Position numbers and translations under genes: made by a program. Below are positions 1 to 25,619 of a stretch of DNA of 64,000 nucleotides, in pieces. The stretch comes from Gonocerus acuteangulatus (taxonomy: Eukaryota > Arthropoda > Insecta > Hemiptera > Coreidae): positions 109,332,373-109,396,372 of the forward strand of contig OX328125.1 of the NCBI GenBank assembly GCA_946811695.1. Reading direction: 5' to 3'. Numbering within the stretch: position 1 is the stretch's first letter; the number at the start of each line of letters is the position of its first letter. The notes beneath the pieces are model-generated. The model was given only the letters and a program-made list of their open reading frames with translations, had not been told where the DNA came from and made no database searches.

Positions 1-225
1 TTCGTTTTTCTAGCCCAAGAAGCCTATAAAAAGAGTACTTACAAGCTTATAAACTCAAAAACGTAAGCGTTACGATTTTTTCTGCGCGAATTTCGCCCCA
101 AACGCCATCTTCCAGTGGGCGGATTTTGCTGGTTAACGAACTTGACCTTTCAAATTGGACGACAGATTTTTGTACCAAATTTCATCAAAATCGGACCATC
201 AGGGAAGCCAGAAATGAGCGAACAG

Positions 226-300
<75 letters not shown>

Positions 301-440
301 CAAATTTGAACCACCGTTATTTTCGGTCTCTAGGGGTTCTGAAACGCGAAATTTTCAAGTCGGCACTTCCGGATTCTTTCATTGTATCAACCCTATAAGC
401 GGGGTTCCTCCCTATGGGGGAGGAAGGAACCACGCTAAAA
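1..440 (+). repeat. RepA, 3' end
   Basis: The 3' part of the high-copy unclassified repeat RepA, nearly identical to 22990-23465. A conserved left half ends in GAGCGAACAGACA. An internal (TA)n tract (about 228-300) follows, then a right half ending in a GGAACCACGCTAAAA-like terminus. The rest of the element lies outside the window. It has no plausible coding content; the tyrosine/isoleucine-rich reading frames across it are only the (TA)n tract. Confidence 0.85.
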
Positions 441-1945
441 ACTGAAAAAACACTTTTAGCCATATTTCTTCAACCACTTGTAATATTCCCATCAAATTTT
501 TTTTTGTTCAAAAATACTTCATTGCGCTCAAAATCATCAGGCTTTTGAATTTTTTTCACTATGTTTTGATGCCAAAAAAAATTCGTCAAATTTACAAAAA
601 ACTCACATTTTTGGATAAAAAACTAGAATTTCTCAAGAAACTGTGCGTGATAGACAGAATCTGACTTCAAATTCGTGTTCAGCACATTTGAAAACAGTAA
701 GAAAGCATGTTTTGGTTTGAAGGAGGATTTTCGTGCAGAACTGTGTTATTAGCAAGTATGAAATAAATGTTGCCTATACACTGCTATACAAGAATACCCG
801 ACCAAGACCCAATGAGATCGCAAAGAACAACTACAACTGCCCTGTTGATCGGTGTTCTCACTCACACTTATAGTTACATGCAGCCTATTACACTCTCTTT
901 TTTTTTTACATGTTAACCCCCTTAAATCTCTTCAGCTGAATATTTATTATTCATTATAAAATTTCCTTAATTTTACATTAAAAATTGTTGGCTTCTGAAT
1001 AAAACTCTTTTCTTGGACCAACCAATATTTTTTTTGCACCTTTCTCCTAAGGGCAGTACCTGGGTGTTCCACGGTAAGTCCAACCAACACATACTTACCT
1101 TCAGATCTATCCAAGAGATGCACTATAGCAAAATGTCAAGGTGCGTAAAACACTTCATGTAACGTCCGTTACCAGCTGTCCAAATCAGCTTCTTTATTCG
1201 CTGGTTTTAGTTCGTTTCCTCTCTCCCTCTATAGGAAGAAATCCTTCTGTCTCTTTGGACTCTAGTAGCCTCAGTTCAACACACACACAACATTTTTCAA
1301 TGAGAAAAGTTAGCCAAATTCACTAAAATATTTTTCAAATTTGACCTATTGTTTAAAATGTCTTCCAATTACTCATAATGATAACTTTCTGCATAAAACA
1401 AATTCTAAATATTATAGAATTTACTCATTATTACTAAGCAATCTAATTTTATTAACTACTATATATTTGTCAAATACCACTAACTCACTCACTGACTTAT
1501 CATCGCCCAGCCCAAACCACTTGACAGAAAAATTTGAAATTTTGCAAGGACACTCTTTAGCATTTAAACACTCACTAAGAAAGGATTTTTTAATATTTAA
1601 ATTTTTTTAGTATTTTTAGAGGGGTTTGAATTTTTAGTTGGTTAGAGAGAAGGCACGCCTATGCAGCAAGTGTTGCTAGGACGATAATAGGTCAGCTGTT
1701 ACTGTATCGTATTTCTTTCTTAACATTATTTCTATTTGAGGTTAATTTCAACTATGATGGCAGACCTTGAATTACTAGAAATAAACTGTGATTTAGTCCC
1801 TCATATGCTATTCCTGGTGATGGTCCATCCGAGGTAATAATATCCCGAAGCCTTGCATAACCTCTTTACCCAACAGCATCCCCAGTAAGAACACTTATTG
1901 GTAATGCTCGCAAATTCAATGGACATTTCCAAATGTCACCTTGGA
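441..1945. other. No recognisable feature
   Basis: AT-rich DNA with short reading frames lacking recognisable similarity. No exon with convincing splice sites was found on either strand. Confidence 0.5.
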
Positions 1946-1954
1946 AACGTACAT

Positions 1955-2030
1955 TTTTTAAATTTCAACGTCCATTTTTTTACTGACAAAGAATTTTAAC
2001 CTGTACTGGTTAAACTCCTATTACTGATAA
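1955..2030 (-). repeat. SINE-beta 3' tail fragment
   Basis: Reverse complement of the 3' tail shared by the SINE-beta copies at 4864 and 35452: the AAAATTCT block followed by ATGGACGTT and a TTTAAA-rich end. The tRNA-like head is absent. Confidence 0.5.
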
Positions 2031-2075
2031 CCTATAGATATCGGGTTAGTTCAAGATTATCTGTTTCTTTTCACT

Positions 2076-2610
2076 GGTCCGGAGCGCCCCAGTGTCAAGA
2101 AATGTTATACTTTCATTACTTATAAATTGATGAATATCTTATAGTATAACGGGGACCATGCTATAATAAACTGCACAAAATTATGTAGTAGCGTTAATTT
2201 TGATGCTTATTATTACATTATTTAACGCAATAATATAACTAATTATCTGCCGTGATGAAGTACGGGTAATCAGCTAGTTATATAATAATATAAATAAAAA
2301 CAAGTTTTCTCTACAAAAATCAATAGGAGAAATAAAGAGCTTAGAGATATTCTCATGATTAACATAGTAGATAAAACATGTTTTAATTTATATTAGAGAA
2401 ACATTACATACAATTCGTAAGTAATAATGAGTAAAATATATAATATTTAGGATTTGTTTAATGCATGAAGTTTCATTCTTTCAGATATGATTTGTCCAAT
2501 ATGTAATTAGTAAGTCATATATTTATAATGAACTATGCACTTACTATGTGCAACATATTACAATGTTTATATAAAAAAGGAGATTAAAAGATATAAAGAA
2601 TGAAAAGTAA
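2076..2610. other. AT-rich DNA, nothing recognised
   Basis: I searched here for the next exon of the minus-strand DAPIT-like gene and found none. A missing exon would therefore lie left of the window, or be too diverged to see. Confidence 0.4.
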
Positions 2611-2615
2611 ATTAC

Positions 2616-2704
2616 ATTAGCTCTTCCAGTCATAGTAGTTCCATTGAAGTATTTGAAGATTCCCTTGAACTGGGATTCGTCGATGCTTGGATCATGAGCC
2701 ATTT
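2616..2704 (-). CDS. ATP5MK: DAPIT/ATP5MK-like ATP synthase subunit, first coding exon (partial gene)
   Basis: Reading the minus strand, the exon starts after a TTGTTAG acceptor, opens with ATG at 2702 and encodes 29 residues before a GTAATT donor (phase 0). The residues FKGIFKYFNGTTMTGRAN match the conserved start of DAPIT (diabetes-associated protein in insulin-sensitive tissue, USMG5). DAPIT is a small inner-membrane subunit of mitochondrial F1Fo ATP synthase, linked to its dimerisation and stability. The family is only about 55-60 residues long; the transmembrane half after the TGR-N motif must be in a further exon, not found in this window. A likely 5'-UTR exon lies at about 2790-2830 with a GTGAGA donor, which would place the promoter near 2.85 kb, facing away from the C15orf61-like gene. 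Family assignment rests on motif recognition. The UTR exon is inferred. Confidence 0.78.
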
Positions 2705-3189
2705 CTAACAAATAACACAAACTTCAGTAAGATATTATATGAGATTCAGCATATAAATCAATACCAAATAATAAAATGAGTAATCTCACCGAGTTCTTCG
2801 AGAAGAAAATAACAACCTTCACAGCAAATGAAACCTCTTTGAAAATATCATAGCCATTGTGATAAAGCTTAGAGACTGTTAAGTATCTCTTAGCTAACTC
2901 GTATGTTTATATTCATAAATCAGTGCAATCCAAAAATTGTTGCAAATAGGGTTTGAATGAAAGAACTTCTTTTTGCTCCATTTAATATCAATCTCAATTT
3001 TTTAAAAAAAAAAAGGCAAATGACAAATTTATTCCGTAGCGTGGAACAAAAAAGATGAATAATAACAAAGCAATTGAATGCTAACAAACCAGACTCGAAA
3101 AAGGTTTGCTTCTTAAGATTCCATTATGAAAAAAAACAACAATTTATTATTATCGATATCACATTTTTTGTAACAAAGTCAACGCACTA

Positions 3190-3580
3190 ATTAGGGCCTA
3201 GCTTCTGAAGGCGATAGAATACATTGAGTTAGAAGGGACTCTAAACGAAAAAAGTTGAAGCCTAAAATCGGCCATGCTAGAGTGCGCGAAAAGGTGAATT
3301 TTTGAATATTATTGTAAGCAAACAATGAAATAAAACGTATTTATATATAGTATTCGGATTAATTGACATTTATATATATGTATAAACATAAATCAATAAG
3401 AATATGATATATATATTCTTTTAAATTCATTGTTTGTTTGTATCATATTCAGATTCAAATTTTCGCACGTCACTACTTGTACTATAGTCACACTGACATG
3501 GCCGATTTCAGACCTACACTTTTTTAGCATTGGAAGATAGATAACCTCCCTCCACTATCTACTAACTCAATGAGTTGGTA
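3190..3580. mobile_element. Foldback MITE-like element
   Basis: About 100 bp at the left end (3219-3300) reappears inverted at 3450-3575. Shared blocks include AAATCGGCCATG, TTGAGTTAG and a GCGCGAAAA-type block, around an AT-rich centre. This is the structure of a short non-coding element with inverted repeats. No target duplication could be assigned. Confidence 0.55.
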
Positions 3581-3660
3581 GCTCTTTGGATGGTTTTTAA
3601 GTATGGTAGGTTATTTTTTGTTATAAGCAGTTAAATTTAAAATCTTATACTCATGCAATT

Positions 3661-3692
3661 TTCGTTTAGTAAAAAAAAAAAAAAAAAAAAAA
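3661..3692. repeat. poly(A) tract
   Basis: A run of A residues just upstream of the C15orf61-like exon. It is a simple repeat or the tail of a lost retrocopy. Confidence 0.6.
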
Positions 3693-3755
3693 TTCCCTTC
3701 AGAGCAATTCTTTATAATTGCAAACTATAGAGACTTTGAAGTAAATGATTTTCAG

Positions 3756-4210
3756 GCCCAAAGCTTCAGAAGTACTTTCAGCTTATTTAAAGCAAACCAA
3801 AGAACCACCATGGACTTCATATTTTGTTAAATATTCTAGTGTTGTGAATGACCAGTTCGGTAAAACCCATTTCAATTGGAAAGTGGGCAAGAGCAACTAC
3901 CATATTTTGAGAACTGGATGTTTTCCATACATGAAGTACCATTGCACCAAAAGACCTCATGCAGACCTAACATTAGATGATTCATTAATGAGAGCGATTA
4001 AAGTCTTGAATTTAGGTAATTAATTATAAGATTTTATTATTTCTTTGCCATAATAATGTAATGAAATATGTTAATATTGTAGGCGTACCTACACTAATGT
4101 ACGGCTTATCTGCCACAATGTTGATTACTCACAAAGAAGCCGTTCATTTTCCTGAAGGCATAGTATATATATACTTCTTGTTAAAAGAAGACACTGGTGC
4201 GGAGTACTGA
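3756..4210 (+). CDS. C15orf61: C15orf61-like protein, last two exons
   Basis: Exon 3756-4015 follows a GATTTTCAG acceptor and ends at a GTAATT donor. Exon 4083-4210 follows a TTGTAG acceptor and ends in TGA. The phases agree, with a Gly codon split G|GC. Together they encode the conserved body of the C15orf61 family. Diagnostic stretches are RPKASEVL, PPWTS, NDQFGKTHFNWKVGKSNYH, LRTGCFPYMKYHC and, in the last exon, VPTLMYGL and VYIYFLLKEDTGAEY. The family is conserved in animals, and its molecular function is not established as far as I know. The human protein has about 30 further residues upstream, so an N-terminal exon is expected but was not found. An in-frame ATG at 3745 would bypass the acceptor and give a shorter protein; I prefer splicing at 3756 because the acceptor is good and the homologous Arg-Pro-Lys sits at the junction. 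Confidence 0.85.
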
Positions 4211-4863
4211 TGTAACTATTCTTAATATAAATTCATTTGTTATTTTTGTTTATTCTCATTACTATAACCAACAATTTCTTCCTGTCCTCACTAAAGACTC
4301 TTTCAGTCTCTTGTTACATTTATTTCAATTTTAACGGGCACTTATACATAACACAGATTTTTGGGACCAGTACCACTCTTTTCTAGCTTGGATAGTGCTC
4401 CTGCATTTTCTCTTTTTGAAAGAAAGCCATCACCACAAATGGGAAATTTTATTAAGGGTTTAAAAGAAAAAACATTTTTTTTTTTTTTTTTTTTTGTGCT
4501 TTGATTTATTTGACTTTCTTTTCTGCTTATAGATAGAGTATTTCAATATACCAACTCCAATGTCCTTAGAACCTAATTCTGTTCTGGAAGCAACTTGTGA
4601 CAATTATGACTAATAGATAGTACAAGGTCAGGGGTTACCTCTTGGAGAATGAGTCAGGTGATAACAATGGTGATCTAATTCATAATATTCTTGAAGAAAT
4701 TCCAAGATGGCAAGGGCCACTATTCTGTTTTCTTACTGATTTCCAATTTGTCAATTAAACAGTAAAATGTTTAGAGCTCCTTCTAGAGTTATTATGGTTG
4801 ACTCAGTGAAGTTGTGTTCTGATAGATATTGGAAATTAGTTATAGTTCTTCTTAATTCCCTCA
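4211..4863. other. 3' flank of the C15orf61-like gene, nothing else recognised
   Basis: Contains a poly(T) run near 4475-4495 and short open stretches without similarity. No canonical AATAAA was seen directly after the stop; ATATAAATT near 4225 could serve as a weak polyadenylation signal. Confidence 0.4.
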
Positions 4864-5050
4864 TAGGAGGCCCGTTGGCCGTGAGTGCTAAGGTGTGAGC
4901 ACTCCATGCCTAAGGTCGTGGGTTTGATTCCCACTAGGTGTGACGGCTTTTTTTAGAAAAAAGAAAAGGCATTAGCCCTGTCCTGGTAACCTATAGATAA
5001 CCTGTCCTAAAATTCTGTGTCAATAATAAATGTAGGTTAAAATTTAAATT
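4864..5050 (+). mobile_element. SINE-beta (tRNA-derived SINE)
   Basis: The 5' head resembles a class II (Leu/Ser-type) tRNA. An A-box-like GGCCGTGAGTGCTAAGG and a B-box-like GTGGGTTTGATTCCCAC are separated by a long variable arm. The body contains CTGGTAACCTATAGATAACC and the tail ends in AAAATTTAAATTTAAA. The same organisation recurs at 35452-35665. Pol III transcription is inferred from the boxes; the head has diverged too far to be a functional tRNA. Confidence 0.8.
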
Positions 5051-5249
5051 TAAATAATTCCCAAATATTGAAACTATAGTTTTGTCATTTTCAGTTTAAG
5101 TGCTTTTTGCCCAATCCTTCCTGCTAGTGACCTTTATTTTTCAAAATATATGCCGGGAGTTTGAAGTCATTTTTCTTTGTATGAAATATTTCCATTAGTA
5201 ATAGAAATGTCCATTTCTATTATTTCTGTATGAGTTTATATGAAACATA

Positions 5250-5410
5250 GCTGATGAGGATCAGTAGAAGAGATAGGATTTGGAACATCAAGGTCATTGA
5301 ATTGGTGGAAAACTCTCCGAGAAGTACAAACAGGCTAAAATGGAGATGGGCTAGCCACCTCGCAAGGTGAAGAGATGAAGGCTGGAGTGGATTCCCAGAG
5401 AATCTGGCAG
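5250..5410 (+). pseudogene. LINE reverse-transcriptase C-terminal fragment
   Basis: One frame reads RRDRIWNIKVIELV, then NRLKWRWASHLAR followed by a stop. This resembles the C-terminal 'WAGHVAR' block found after the RT domain of non-LTR retrotransposons. The remnant is too short for clade assignment. The minisatellite at 5445 begins directly downstream. Confidence 0.45.
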
Positions 5411-5444
5411 GATTAGAGGGAGGCCTTCCTTAATCCCTTATTAA

Positions 5445-6040
5445 GGCATGGCATTTAAAGCCATCAGAGGTATTAGGTAGTATAATACCATCCTCTATAT
5501 CCTTCCTAATACCACCTTTAATATTCTTCCTAATACCATCTTCAATATCCTTTCTAATACCACCTTCTAGATCCTCCCTAAAACCACCTTCTAGATCCCT
5601 CCTAATACCACCTTCAATATCCTTCCTAATACCACCTTCAATATCCTTCTTAATCCCACCTTCAATATCATTCTTAATCCCACCTTCAATATCATTCCCA
5701 ATACCACCTTCTATATTTTTCCTAATTTCACCTTCAATATCCTTCCTAATACCATCTTCAATATACTTTCTAATACCACCTTCTAGATCCTCCCTAGAAC
5801 CACCTTCTAGATCCTTCCTAATACCACCTTCAATATCCTTCCTAATACCACCTTCTATATTCTTCATTATACCATCTTTATATCCTTCCTAATATCACCC
5901 TCTAAATCCTTCCTTATACCTTGTTCAATATCCTTCCTAATATCTCACTCTATATCCTTCCTAATACATCTTTCTATATCCTTCCTAATACTACCTTCTT
6001 TATCCTTCCTAATACCACCTTCTAGATTACTTTGTAAAAT
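5445..6040. repeat. 24-bp minisatellite
   Basis: About 24 tandem units resembling ACCACCTTCAATATCCTTCC, with an interspersed variant carrying CTAGATCC. Because the unit is a multiple of three, the minus strand is open for 145 codons as a GGIRKDIE-type repeat. The decay of units at both ends and the absence of flanking exons argue against a real gene. Confidence 0.9.
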
Positions 6041-6179
6041 ATCAAGGTTCATCAACTAGCAGTTTCCAGCCACTGAAACATTACTTTTTTGTTGGATTTT
6101 GCACGAAAAAGATTTTGCAAGCTCATGGTTTTTTTGTTGACAGGCTTCCAAGTACACTTTTTATTAGTAATTTCATATG

Positions 6180-6374
6180 GTATTTTTTTTTTTTTTTTTT
6201 TTTTACTGCGCTTCGACATCGAGGCCATTAGCGCCGACATCCAGGGTGCAGCGAGGAATTTTCCCAACGAGCCGTGGGATGAGAAAATTCCTGCCGCCGG
6301 CGAGGATCAAACCCACCATCTCCCGCTTATGAATTTAAGGCGCCAGCCACTAGACTACGGGAGACCCCCACATG
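6180..6374 (-). mobile_element. SINE-gamma (tRNA-derived SINE)
   Basis: Minus-strand SINE with its tRNA-like head at 6374. Box-A-like TAGTCTAGTGGCTGGCGCC and box-B-like GGTTTGATCC lead into a body with ATTAGCGCC read through the complement, and a poly(A) tail seen as T(22) at 6181-6203. Flanks CATATGGTA and CACATGGTA are a plausible slightly diverged target duplication. It matches 49987-50199. Confidence 0.85.
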
Positions 6375-7075
6375 GTAAATAAAATAAATGATGATCAGAC
6401 GTTCAGCGCCCGGATCCAAACCACAGAGAGGTAGGGTTACAGGGTCCAAGATGTCATCCAAAGACCTGTGGTGATGATGGGTCCAGGCTGTCCATCGTCG
6501 TGGCGGAACCTGCCTCATCACGGGCGAACCAAACATATTTCATCGCTCCGGCTTTTTTAACTATTCGCACGCCAATAAAGATGCCGGTTTTCAGGGATGA
6601 TTTGTCCGCTAAGATATATCGGCGCATCTGTCTCGTAGCCAAAGCGATGAATGGAGAAATCCCTTTTCATTCTTCGGAGTCTGATGAGAACGGATTCATT
6701 ACGGACTGATTGACGCACAAAATGTGCTAAAATAGAATGTCTTCTGGTATCTCCTCCGGCAGTTTTACACCTAGCTGCACACTGATGCTGATGACTATAC
6801 CCTCCGGATTATCTCCAGTCCTTTCAGAAACGCCACGTACTCCTTTAGGCCGGCCAAACTTAGCATGTTCGGCCTGATTAAGCTGATCCTCGAGATCTTC
6901 GGAAAGTACTACAAACGTAATGAGTCCACTGTTTACTTTACCACTCACACCCGACATATTTCGTGCATTGATACCGAGTTTGGGGCGCTTAAAATTTTAA
7001 GTATATTTAATGCAAACGCCTGTAAATGTATTTTATTGATTTTTGCTTTAACTATTATTACCTAGACTACAATTT
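6375..7075. other. Unassigned segment, possibly an old coding remnant
   Basis: Less AT-rich than its surroundings. The minus strand holds two overlapping open stretches (6454-6642 and 6727-6957) that read like ordinary protein, for example RRYILADKSSLKTGIFIGVR, but I recognise no family. It may be a fragment of transposon ORF or a captured exon; this is inference only. Confidence 0.3.
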
Positions 7076-7138
7076 TGTATCACTTTTGGCTAGATTGTGA
7101 TTTTTATTTCTGTTTCATTGAAAACTCAGTGATAACTT

Positions 7139-7143
7139 ATATA

Positions 7144-7235
<92 letters not shown>

Positions 7236-7243
7236 TATTATAC

Positions 7244-7310
<67 letters not shown>

Positions 7311-7319
7311 TATATATAT
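7139..7319. repeat. (TA)n tract
   Basis: About 180 bp of nearly pure TA, the longest such tract in the window. Short interruptions occur near 7227-7240. Confidence 0.97.
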
Positions 7320-7320
7320 T

Positions 7321-7608
7321 TAGATCTTGGAAGAGTTTTAGCCAACTTAAACTTAATATATATATATAAAGGTAATATATATATAGCAAATAATCGGACG
7401 ATTACCTTAACCAGCAAAATAGGTCCATCCGTAGGGGGGTTTACACCATGGGATGCTACAGCCCCCCCCCCCACGAAATTTTGATTTGATCGGTAAAAAT
7501 TTCATAAAACCCTTAAAAATAAATTAAATAAGATCATTTAGTTCATAAAACATATTCTTTTTGGATGTAATAGCGTTTAAGTTGGCTAAAACTCTTCCAA
7601 GATCTAAA
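7321..7608. repeat. 32-bp inverted repeat around an MITE end
   Basis: The block at 7321-7352 (TAGATCTTGGAAGAGTTTTA onward) returns inverted at 7577-7608. The left arm abuts the (TA)n tract. The right arm is part of the MITE described next. Confidence 0.7.
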
Positions 7609-7697
7609 TTGTTAGTATTCCATACACCGGAAATGGTCTCAGCCCCCCCGAAATTTTCACAACCCCCTCCGAAATTATTTTCTATATACGTCCATGA
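7433..7697 (-). mobile_element. MITE with TATATAGGCCCAT-type ends
   Basis: Inverted copy of 50564-50836. It shares a poly-C/GAAATTTTGATTTGATCGG block, the TAGATCTTGG block and an end reading TATATACGTCCATG. The ends are short inverted repeats of ATGGGCNTATATA. It is non-coding. The transposase family is unknown. Confidence 0.65.
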
Positions 7698-7974
7698 TAT
7701 TTACCATGTATTTCATAGTAATAACTGAAAAACACCGATTTTTGAGATGTGTCACTTTAGAAATACTTACCAGTGCGATATGTTCTGTATTTATAAAAAT
7801 ATATACAGAAAATATATGCAGGGTTAATACATACAGATATAATAAAGTGAACTAATACTAAAATATTCATTTAAATTGTTACGCCCACTAATACATATAG
7901 CACACTCACAGGCTCAACAATAGTCAAATTTTGAGGAAATTCGAAACGAAAATCTTAATTACAATTTAAAAGGA

Positions 7975-8160
7975 CGTTTGTTAACCGGCAGAATCCGTAT
8001 AAGGAAGAAGGGTTTTGAAGCGAAATTCGCAAAAAAAAAGTTTTCGAGTTCATATGCTTGCAGGTACTCTTTGTATAGGTTCCTTAATGTAGGAAAACGA
8101 ATGAAACAATTTTTAAAGCGGTGTCTGTAACCGTTTTTGAGAGAAATTAATGCAACTAAT
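7975..8160 (-). repeat. RepA fragment
   Basis: Matches the RepA core read on the minus strand: GGCGAAATTCGC-like block, CATATGCTTGCAGGTACTC, then AACGAATGAAAC and CCGTTTTTGAGAGAAA. Confidence 0.6.
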
Positions 8161-8214
8161 TTTAAGTTTGGGTGTTCAGAAACGATTGGTTCAGTTATCT
8201 AGACGTTTAACATT

Positions 8215-8280
8215 CATCTAAACCCGAAATTTTCCCAGCCCCCTCCGAAATTATTTTCTATATACGCCCATGGTTTACAC
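8215..8280 (-). repeat. MITE end fragment
   Basis: The end block CCCCCTCCGAAATTATTTTC followed by TATATACGCCCATGG is the same terminus as the MITE at 7433-7697. Confidence 0.6.
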
Positions 8281-8284
8281 CTGA

Positions 8285-9312
8285 CCCAAACCAGATCATT
8301 GTGAAGGGCTTTGTTGAATACATAGAAAGGGGCATTTGAAATTTTACGGAGGACTTTTGACTGGAATGCCTGTGTTCTGTTGATGTTGGATATTTTTTCA
8401 CATCCCCAGGGTTCAAGTCCTTATGTCTGTATTGGTCGAATGATTGTTTTGTATTTCGTAAGTTTGTTCTGTATCTATAATTTAAACAAGGGTCCTAGGA
8501 GTCATCTAAGTAGTCCGTATCTTTTGTCCAGTTCTTGTCTGTTCAGTCTAGTGTGAAGATTCCATGTCAATCACCAGTCAAGGTATATTCCTAGATATCG
8601 AACCTCGTTAGATTCTGGAAGTGGAGTGTTTTTGAGGAAGAGGGAAGGGCATGATCTCTGGTTGAGAGTGAACGTTACCTGTTTGCATTTTCTTGGTTGA
8701 TTTTTATTCTCCAGTTTTCATTCCAATGTTCTATTGCGATAAGATGTGCCTGCAGGTGTTGGGATGCTACTAAGGGCATCAGGGGAACTTGATAGGACTT
8801 CAGAATCGTCTGCGTAAATGGTCAATAAGGGGTTGTGGGAATATCCGCAATGTAAAGAAGGACGAGAAGAGGACATATAATGCTTCCTTGGGGGATTCCA
8901 GCGTTTACAGAGCAGGTCGAGGAAAGAGTTGTTACTTGTTTGTCTTGGAAGGATCTATTTGACAGGTAGGATATAAGGACAAGAAAATGTAGGCTTTACT
9001 TTGTACAGTAATCCCGGGTGCCAAAACCGATCGAATGCTTGAGCGTCAAGAAAGGCACTCGTACAAAAACGCTTACTTCAAACGGGGAATATATTGCGTC
9101 TACGGCTCGTAAGCACTGTTGTATAGTGGAATAATGGGAGCGGAACTGATGGTAGAGAATTTTCTTCAAGGATACTATGATAGGGAGGATTCTTTTATAA
9201 AGGAGTTTTTTGAATATTTTCGACCTTAATGGGAGAATCGGGAGGTTTGAAGGGGTTCGAGGAAACTATAGCAACTGGGTGTTTCGAGGGATTGGAAAAA
9301 TATGTCAAATAA
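8285..9312 (-). pseudogene. Decayed jockey-type LINE (reverse transcriptase)
   Basis: On the minus strand, around 8908-8790, the translation reads GIPQGSIICPLL, then LLYIADIPTT, then after a one-base frameshift TIYADDSEVL. These correspond to the conserved RT block with the PQGS motif and the catalytic YADD box of non-LTR elements. The 'LYIADIPT' wording is typical of the jockey clade. Numerous frameshifts and stops make it non-functional. The 5S-derived SINE at 9323 starts immediately beyond it. Confidence 0.75.
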
Positions 9313-9322
9313 TAATGATAAC

Positions 9323-9510
9323 AGCCAATGGCCGTAGCCACGTTGAATGCACCGGTTCCCGTAGATAACCGAAGTTAAGCAACGTCGAGCGTGGTCAGTA
9401 CCTGAATAGGTGACCGACCACGTGCTGTTGGCATTAGAAAAGGGTGGTAACCTGTTGACAGCCCGGCGCTAACAGCCAAATAGTTGATGTGCCGTTAAAA
9501 AAATAAAATA
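9323..9510 (+). mobile_element. 5S rRNA-derived SINE (SINE3 type)
   Basis: Bases 9323-9436 follow 5S rRNA from the GCC..ACGTTGAATGCACCGG start, through the internal promoter (AAGTTAAGCAACGTCGAGCG for box A, AGTACCTGAATAGGTGACC for box C), to GTGCTGTTGGC. A non-5S body with GAAAAGGGTGGTAACCT and an A-rich tail follow. Perfect 9-bp target duplications AATGATAAC flank it (9314-9322 and 9511-9519), showing LINE-style retrotransposition. The body shares GGGTGGTAACCT with SINE-beta at 35452. It is not a functional 5S gene: several conserved positions differ and the 3' end continues into SINE body. Confidence 0.88.
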
Positions 9511-9725
9511 AATGATAACTTAATTTATATTGATTACTTAGTGTACAACTATTATGACGTCATACTTATCTGTTTTTTTAATTGATTTATATTTCCATGT
9601 AGACTATATATTAGTAAGAAAAATAATTTCTTTGGAACCCGGCAAGCAGAGATGTTGAAACCTCTTTCTCTTGTTTGCGCGCGCTACTTGGCGTCTTTTC
9701 CTTTATCTTTTTACGGTTGGCGTTC

Positions 9726-9731
9726 TCAGTC
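9726..9731 (+). promoter_or_regulatory. Candidate initiator of the APEX1 gene
   Basis: TCAGTC fits the arthropod initiator consensus TCA(G/T)T(C/T). It lies about 85 bp upstream of the APEX1 ATG, in a GC-richer stretch. No TATA box stands out at -30. Position is inferred. Confidence 0.35.
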
Positions 9732-9813
9732 ATTTTTTGTTTTTTCGTGTATTTCACGAAATTCGTCTTGTCCATTGTATTCGACCAGTTGGTTGTATTA
9801 TAGTACTATTAAA

Positions 9814-25028
<15,215 letters not shown>

Positions 25029-25097
25029 TTCTTGTTATCCTGTTTTAACCAAAGTACAAATGTATAATTCTAAAAAAAATGTTTGTATTATATTGTA

Positions 25098-25103
25098 AAT
25101 AAA
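25098..25103 (+). promoter_or_regulatory. APEX1 polyadenylation signal
   Basis: AATAAA about 70 bp after the APEX1 stop codon, followed by a T-rich stretch. Confidence 0.65.
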
Positions 25104-25149
25104 ATTTTGTTATGAGTTTTGTTTTGTTTCATTTTGTAATAAGTTTGTA

Positions 25150-25615
25150 TTATGAGGGGCCACTTAACAACGACGGAAGTAAAAGGGATACATTTCAGGG
25201 AAATATTTTAGTGAAAAAGACTTACACTGGAATTACTGTTTCACATTAGAAAGAAGATAAAAAAAAAAACATCGCCAGGATGAGAGGCATGGACACAAAA
25301 GAACTGGGTGGAGTGATTATTATTCATTGGGGAGGGATAAGAGAAAATAATTAAGCTACCTGGAAGAATTGCTCAGGAATTGGTGTTCACTGTGCACGTT
25401 ACAGGTAAAGCAGCATTTTATGAACTGTTAAGAGAACTAGGGCTCTAATTATTCTAATTAATTCAATTTGAACATAATACAGAGTTCTAATGAACCGATT
25501 TAATTTACAAATTTATAATTTACTCATCTTTCTCTTTAGATACCCACGACGTTACAATACTACAAAAATTACGACTGGTATGAGCAAATTAGAAATTTGA
25601 GTCTGGAGTAAACAT
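25150..25615. other. Nothing recognised
   Basis: AT-rich sequence after the APEX1 3' end, without splice-bounded open frames or a recognisable repeat. The last 60 bp resemble the RepC tandem unit (TACCCACGACGTTACAATAC). Confidence 0.35.
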
Positions 25616-25619
25616 CCCT

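Noticed and set aside
3019..3056. Short ATG frame starting at 3020 as first exon of the C15orf61-like gene
   Set aside because: It ends at a stop without a GT donor in a compatible phase.
5244..5270. CTGATGAGGATC as a further hammerhead core
   Set aside because: No complementary stem II strand followed by GAAA is present.
5430..5867. 145-codon minus-strand frame with a repeated GGIRKDIE unit, possibly a repeat protein
   Set aside because: It is a 24-bp minisatellite, a multiple of three, with decaying units beyond both ends and no exon signals.
7075..7474. Open frames of repeated Ile-Tyr (also at 115, 23108, 44335, 51287, 57797)
   Set aside because: They are translations of (TA)n tracts. 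No codon use, splice site or conserved flank supports a protein.
9334..9436. Functional 5S rRNA gene
   Set aside because: Diverged at conserved positions, followed by a SINE body and tail, with target-site duplications.
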